From: JBNNGK01 sp050268245
GTDB taxonomy: Bacteria > Pseudomonadota > Gammaproteobacteria > Enterobacterales > Enterobacteriaceae
Length of the DNA stretch: 8,118 bases
Assembly (NCBI RefSeq): GCF_050268245.1
Contig: NZ_JBNNGK010000036.1
Span: 1-8,118, forward strand
Reading direction: 5' to 3'
The number at the start of each line of letters is the position of its first letter. Within the stretch, counting starts at the first letter, position 1. The translations under genes were made by a program, and so were the position numbers. Below the pieces are notes generated by a model, which worked only from the letters and a program-made list of their open reading frames with translations, was not told the DNA's origin and did not search any database. This document shows, piece after piece, positions 5,630 through 8,118 of the stretch.

Positions 5630-7969
5630 TTATTCAAAAAACAACTTAATATTTTTCGTGTCAATACCATAGTGTTTTTGCGTATAACCATTTTTATCGG
5701 TTCTACCGCGAAGCGTTTTACCATCCGGGGTTTCTATACGGTAAGCAATCCAAGGTTTCGGCTGCTGCGTTGCCTTATCCACAACCTGAAATCCACCGCT
5801 CATTGGAAATTGATACTGTGGATCCTCAATCGTTGCGGGCATTAGCGCTTGCTCAAGAGAAGCGCTTCCCCCCCAATTAATGCTGCCACTCTTCAGGCTA
5901 ATTTTTCCCGGCGCGCCAATTTCGATCGCACCGTCTTTAATCTTAATGTAGGCACCGCCAGTACTGGTGAGAGTAATTCCCTTGGCGGCATTCAATACCA
6001 TTTCACCGTTGACGCTATTAATTGACATCCTTTGATCGGACTGAAGCTGCATAGCATCTGATTGTGCCTGAATATCCACCCGCCCACGGGCGGCAAAGAT
6101 CTTTATCCCCAGTTTATGGGCAAATAAACTAATAGCCTCACCTGCCGCGACAGTGAGCCTTTTAAAAATAGTCATATCCGCATTTTCGCCGGCGGTTGCC
6201 GTCAAGGTATGCCCTGCTGAAAGCTGAATATTTTTGGGCGTCGTAGCGCCAATACCGGCCGGTGCAGACAAGAGCAGCCCCGCCTGTTTTAGCTGATTCA
6301 ACGTTTGGGCAAGTTGTTGCTGCGAGTTAAGATCGGCATCCAATGCGCCAGAGGTGCCAGCGCTTTGTGCAAGTGCAGTGACCAATTGTAGCGCGTTTTG
6401 CAATTGTGCCACTGCCGCATTCATATCCAACATTGCGCCATGCGCTTTAGGTTGTTCATCGGCACTGATCAACACCCCTTTGCCGCCCCGAATACTCACC
6501 CAATCATCGGTGCGCAGTTCCGCCCCTTCACCGCGCCGCTGCCTTTTGGCATTAACGTTGTGCCCCAAATTCAACTGCGTCTTGCCGCCGTACTCGGTAC
6601 TGAGCTTGATGTGCTCTTCGCCGCGCTTGTCTTCCATGCGCAGTTTATTCAGGCCCGCGGTGCGTATCACATTGCGCGTGCTGTTGGCTTCAGTAACATG
6701 ATCAACGTGGCGCGAGTCGTGCAACGCATGGGCAATGTATGGCCGGTCCGGGTCGCCCTCATGGAAGGCTATCGCCACCTCGGTGCCCTGTATCAGCGGA
6801 AAGTGGAAGCCGTAAACATCGCCGCCGTAGGGCTTCGCCAGCCGCACCGGCATACTCTCCTGCCCCTGGCTTTTATCATCACGATCGGCATCAAACTTCA
6901 CCCGGTACAAACCGGCTGCATCCTGCCAGGCGTAGATATCGTTGTCTTTGGCGCTGGTGATGCGCGCGGTCAACGTACCGCTGACTACCGGGCGGGGCTT
7001 GGCTGCCGGTCGCCAGCAGCGGGTTTCGCTGTAGGGCGTCGCCGTCCAGTTCACCTGTAGGGCATTTTTGCGGCTGGCGGTAAAAAACACGCTCAGGATG
7101 ACAACGCCATTTTCGGTTTCTACAGGCAGCGTGGGGGGAATGGCGGTTTCGGTTATGATCAGTACCTGAGCAGGTCCCAGCGTCGCATCAGTGCTACTGC
7201 CCGCGACAGTGGTCTGGGCGGAAAGATAACGTTCATGCTCCAGACGCGCCCAGAAGTTCGCGGTTTCTGCCGCCGGATCGATTTTATCCCCACTTTCCAG
7301 GTGACGCGGGCGATAGTGGTACACATCACCGTAGGTGATCCCCTCACCGTCCCCCCGGGTCATATCAGCGGGCGCTGACTTCAGTACTTTCTGTGCTTCA
7401 CGGTGATTGTAGTCACTCGCCGTTACGGAGCGCTCTACAACATTGTGGCGTATATTGACATTCCATACAGAATCGACGGCGCTGTCATGCATACCTGATG
7501 GACTGTTCAGCGGCAGCGTTTTTCCGAACTCGAGGGCGCTCTGCTTATCGGCAAAATGCACCACTTCCGTTTGCGTATCCGGATGCAGGGTAAAGAAGTA
7601 AAATATCCCTACCTCAGATAACAGGCGTTCAATAAAGGCCAGATCGCTTTCCTGATACTGGTTAATCTGCTCACGCTTCGGGTAGTCCATCTTCAGATTG
7701 AACTCATATTCCCAGCCTTTCAGGCCGTGATCTTGCAACACCTGCTCCACCACTTCCGGTACCGATTTATTGACAAAGAAACGGTGAGTACGGAATTGCT
7801 TATCCAGCAGGGCGAGGAAGGGCTCAATAATTATCTGGTAGGTCGTCTGATCGCGTGAGCCGTTACATCGTCGAAAATTGGTGACCACCCCATGTACAGT
7901 TTTTCCTTCTATCGGATTGACGAGGGCACCGGTCCCCATACTCAACGTTGCCGGTTTAGTGAGAAACAT
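5630..7969 (-). CDS. vgrG: VgrG spike protein, 5'-truncated by an insertion sequence
   Basis: T6SS spike subunit that trimerises at the tip of the Hcp tube. The open frame from the first available ATG is 779 residues. Seen in order: gp27-like base with FIERLLSEVGIFYFF (112-126); gp5-like OB fold, RVKFDADRDD to YIAHALHDSR (356-420), with PYGGDVYGFHFPLIQGTEVA; the VgrG motif NKLRMEDKRGEEHIKLSTEY (441-460); a long Gln/Ala-rich helix (511-570); DUF2345 beta-repeat spike (about 578-700); and a 65-residue tail with DGKTLRGRTDKNGYTQKHYG, resembling transthyretin-like tails used to recruit effectors. Homology clearly continues upstream of this ATG to the IS junction, so the real N-terminus is missing. 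No Shine-Dalgarno precedes the ATG at 7969. The gene is therefore probably a pseudogene, or at best a poorly translated product lacking part of the base domain. Confidence 0.9.
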   Translation of the reverse strand: MFLTKPATLSMGTGALVNPIEGKTVHGVVTNFRRCNGSRDQTTYQIIIEPFLALLDKQFRTHRFFVNKSVPEVVEQVLQDHGLKGWEYEFNLKMDYPKREQINQYQESDLAFIERLLSEVGIFYFFTLHPDTQTEVVHFADKQSALEFGKTLPLNSPSGMHDSAVDSVWNVNIRHNVVERSVTASDYNHREAQKVLKSAPADMTRGDGEGITYGDVYHYRPRHLESGDKIDPAAETANFWARLEHERYLSAQTTVAGSSTDATLGPAQVLIITETAIPPTLPVETENGVVILSVFFTASRKNALQVNWTATPYSETRCWRPAAKPRPVVSGTLTARITSAKDNDIYAWQDAAGLYRVKFDADRDDKSQGQESMPVRLAKPYGGDVYGFHFPLIQGTEVAIAFHEGDPDRPYIAHALHDSRHVDHVTEANSTRNVIRTAGLNKLRMEDKRGEEHIKLSTEYGGKTQLNLGHNVNAKRQRRGEGAELRTDDWVSIRGGKGVLISADEQPKAHGAMLDMNAAVAQLQNALQLVTALAQSAGTSGALDADLNSQQQLAQTLNQLKQAGLLLSAPAGIGATTPKNIQLSAGHTLTATAGENADMTIFKRLTVAAGEAISLFAHKLGIKIFAARGRVDIQAQSDAMQLQSDQRMSINSVNGEMVLNAAKGITLTSTGGAYIKIKDGAIEIGAPGKISLKSGSINWGGSASLEQALMPATIEDPQYQFPMSGGFQVVDKATQQPKPWIAYRIETPDGKTLRGRTDKNGYTQKHYGIDTKNIKLFFE

Positions 7970-8025
7970 ATCAGCAGTGATATCCGGATGGACGCTGGTA
8001 AAACGGATCGTGTAATGATAGAGAG
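7970..8025 (-). pseudogene. vgrG: Residual vgrG codons between the ATG at 7969 and the IS end
   Basis: These bases read in frame with vgrG as LYHYTIRFTSVHPDITAD, which matches the conserved start region of VgrG proteins (L-[FY]-x-Y-x-I-x-[FL]-T-S followed by a D-I-x-A-x-x-L/F-L motif). The segment has no start codon. Reading further back in frame into the IS, a TGA is met at 8075-8077 with no ATG, GTG or TTG in between, so no in-frame fusion to the transposase can form. From family knowledge roughly 30 to 40 codons are missing upstream. Confidence 0.8.
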
Positions 8026-8055
8026 TGATCCTACCCGCGTAATGTGGACACGGCC
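8026..8055. repeat. Terminal inverted repeat region of the IS3-family element
   Basis: Non-coding bases between the transposase stop and the outer tip of the element, beginning TGATCCTACCC. The partner repeat is outside the window, so the exact repeat length cannot be measured. Confidence 0.7.
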
Positions 8056-8118
8056 CTAAGCGAGATTCTGGTTTTCAAATTGTTCCGGACTGAGTCCGCC
8101 ACAGGCACTGTGGCGACG
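8056..8118 (-). CDS. IS3-family transposase (OrfB), C-terminal 20 residues
   Basis: Partial gene whose start lies outside the window. The visible residues are RRHSACGGLSPEQFENQNLA followed by TAG. The pattern RRHSxxGGLSPxxFE is the typical C-terminus of the DDE integrase-type transposase of the IS3 group. The stop lies 30 bases from the element tip, as expected for this family. It reads toward vgrG. Confidence 0.85.
   Translation of the reverse strand, partial: RRHSACGGLSPEQFENQNLA

Larger units (their letters stand above)
8026..8118 (-). mobile_element. IS3-family insertion sequence, transposase-distal (right) end
   Basis: The element ends at 8026 with TGATCCTACCCGCGTAATGT on the plus strand, the TGATC-type tip of the IS3 group, about 30 bases from the transposase stop. 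The transposase fragment confirms the family. The vgrG-flank bases next to the tip are GAGAG (8021-8025); the expected 3-4 base target duplication cannot be checked because the other end is outside the window. The IS lies in the same orientation as vgrG. Confidence 0.85.

Noticed and set aside
6398..7060. Long plus-strand open frame (220 codons) opposite vgrG
   Set aside because: It is antisense to a strongly conserved VgrG domain in GC-rich DNA, has no recognisable domain, and is explained by the codon pattern of the other strand.
8010..8077. Possible hybrid promoter at the IS/vgrG junction (TATCAT at 8020-8015 on the minus strand)
   Set aside because: No acceptable -35 hexamer lies 16-18 bases upstream; the TTGAAA near 8077 is too far away and has no -10 at the right distance.

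Overview
The window is a Type VI secretion (T6SS) vgrG/effector/immunity island from a Gram-negative bacterium. It is most likely from the Enterobacterales, judging by an IS3-family end of the type common in that order, Shine-Dalgarno-led compact genes and the VgrG type; genus cannot be settled from sequence alone. Everything is coded on the minus strand, so transcription runs from high to low coordinates. There is no gene-free stretch longer than 30 bases except the IS terminus plus remnant vgrG codons at the right edge.

Layout in transcription order: (1) 8118-8026, the end of an IS3-family insertion sequence carrying the last 20 codons of its transposase. (2) 8025-5630, vgrG, which has lost its first few dozen codons and its own start to the IS; the remaining 779-codon frame keeps most of the gp27-like base, the gp5 OB fold, the DUF2345 spike and a short transthyretin-like C-terminal tail of the kind that docks cargo effectors. 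(3) 5614-3281, a 777-residue protein that I do not recognise by name, best read as the VgrG cargo toxin, with a Gly/Ala-rich hydrophobic stretch and a helical segment suggestive of membrane action. (4) 3271-1, four tandem paralogous lipoproteins (copies D, C, B and partial A) with a formylglycine-generating-enzyme (FGE/SUMF1) fold whose catalytic cysteine pair is missing. Gaps between genes are 9 to 23 bases and Shine-Dalgarno sites often overlap the preceding stop, so this looks like one operon.

Proposed working model (inference): VgrG with its tail carries the effector to a neighbouring cell's periplasm; the FGE-fold lipoproteins, all with Asp directly after the lipidated Cys and so predicted to stay on the periplasmic face of the inner membrane, are immunity proteins that block it. 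Copy D, next to the toxin, would be the cognate one; C, B and A look like an expanded, recombining array protecting against variant toxins. B is a clear mosaic: its N-terminus is D-like and its core is almost identical to C. The most notable points are the use of an apparently dead enzyme fold as a tandem immunity array, the uncharacterised toxin, and the IS that beheads vgrG and probably disables or reprograms the cassette.
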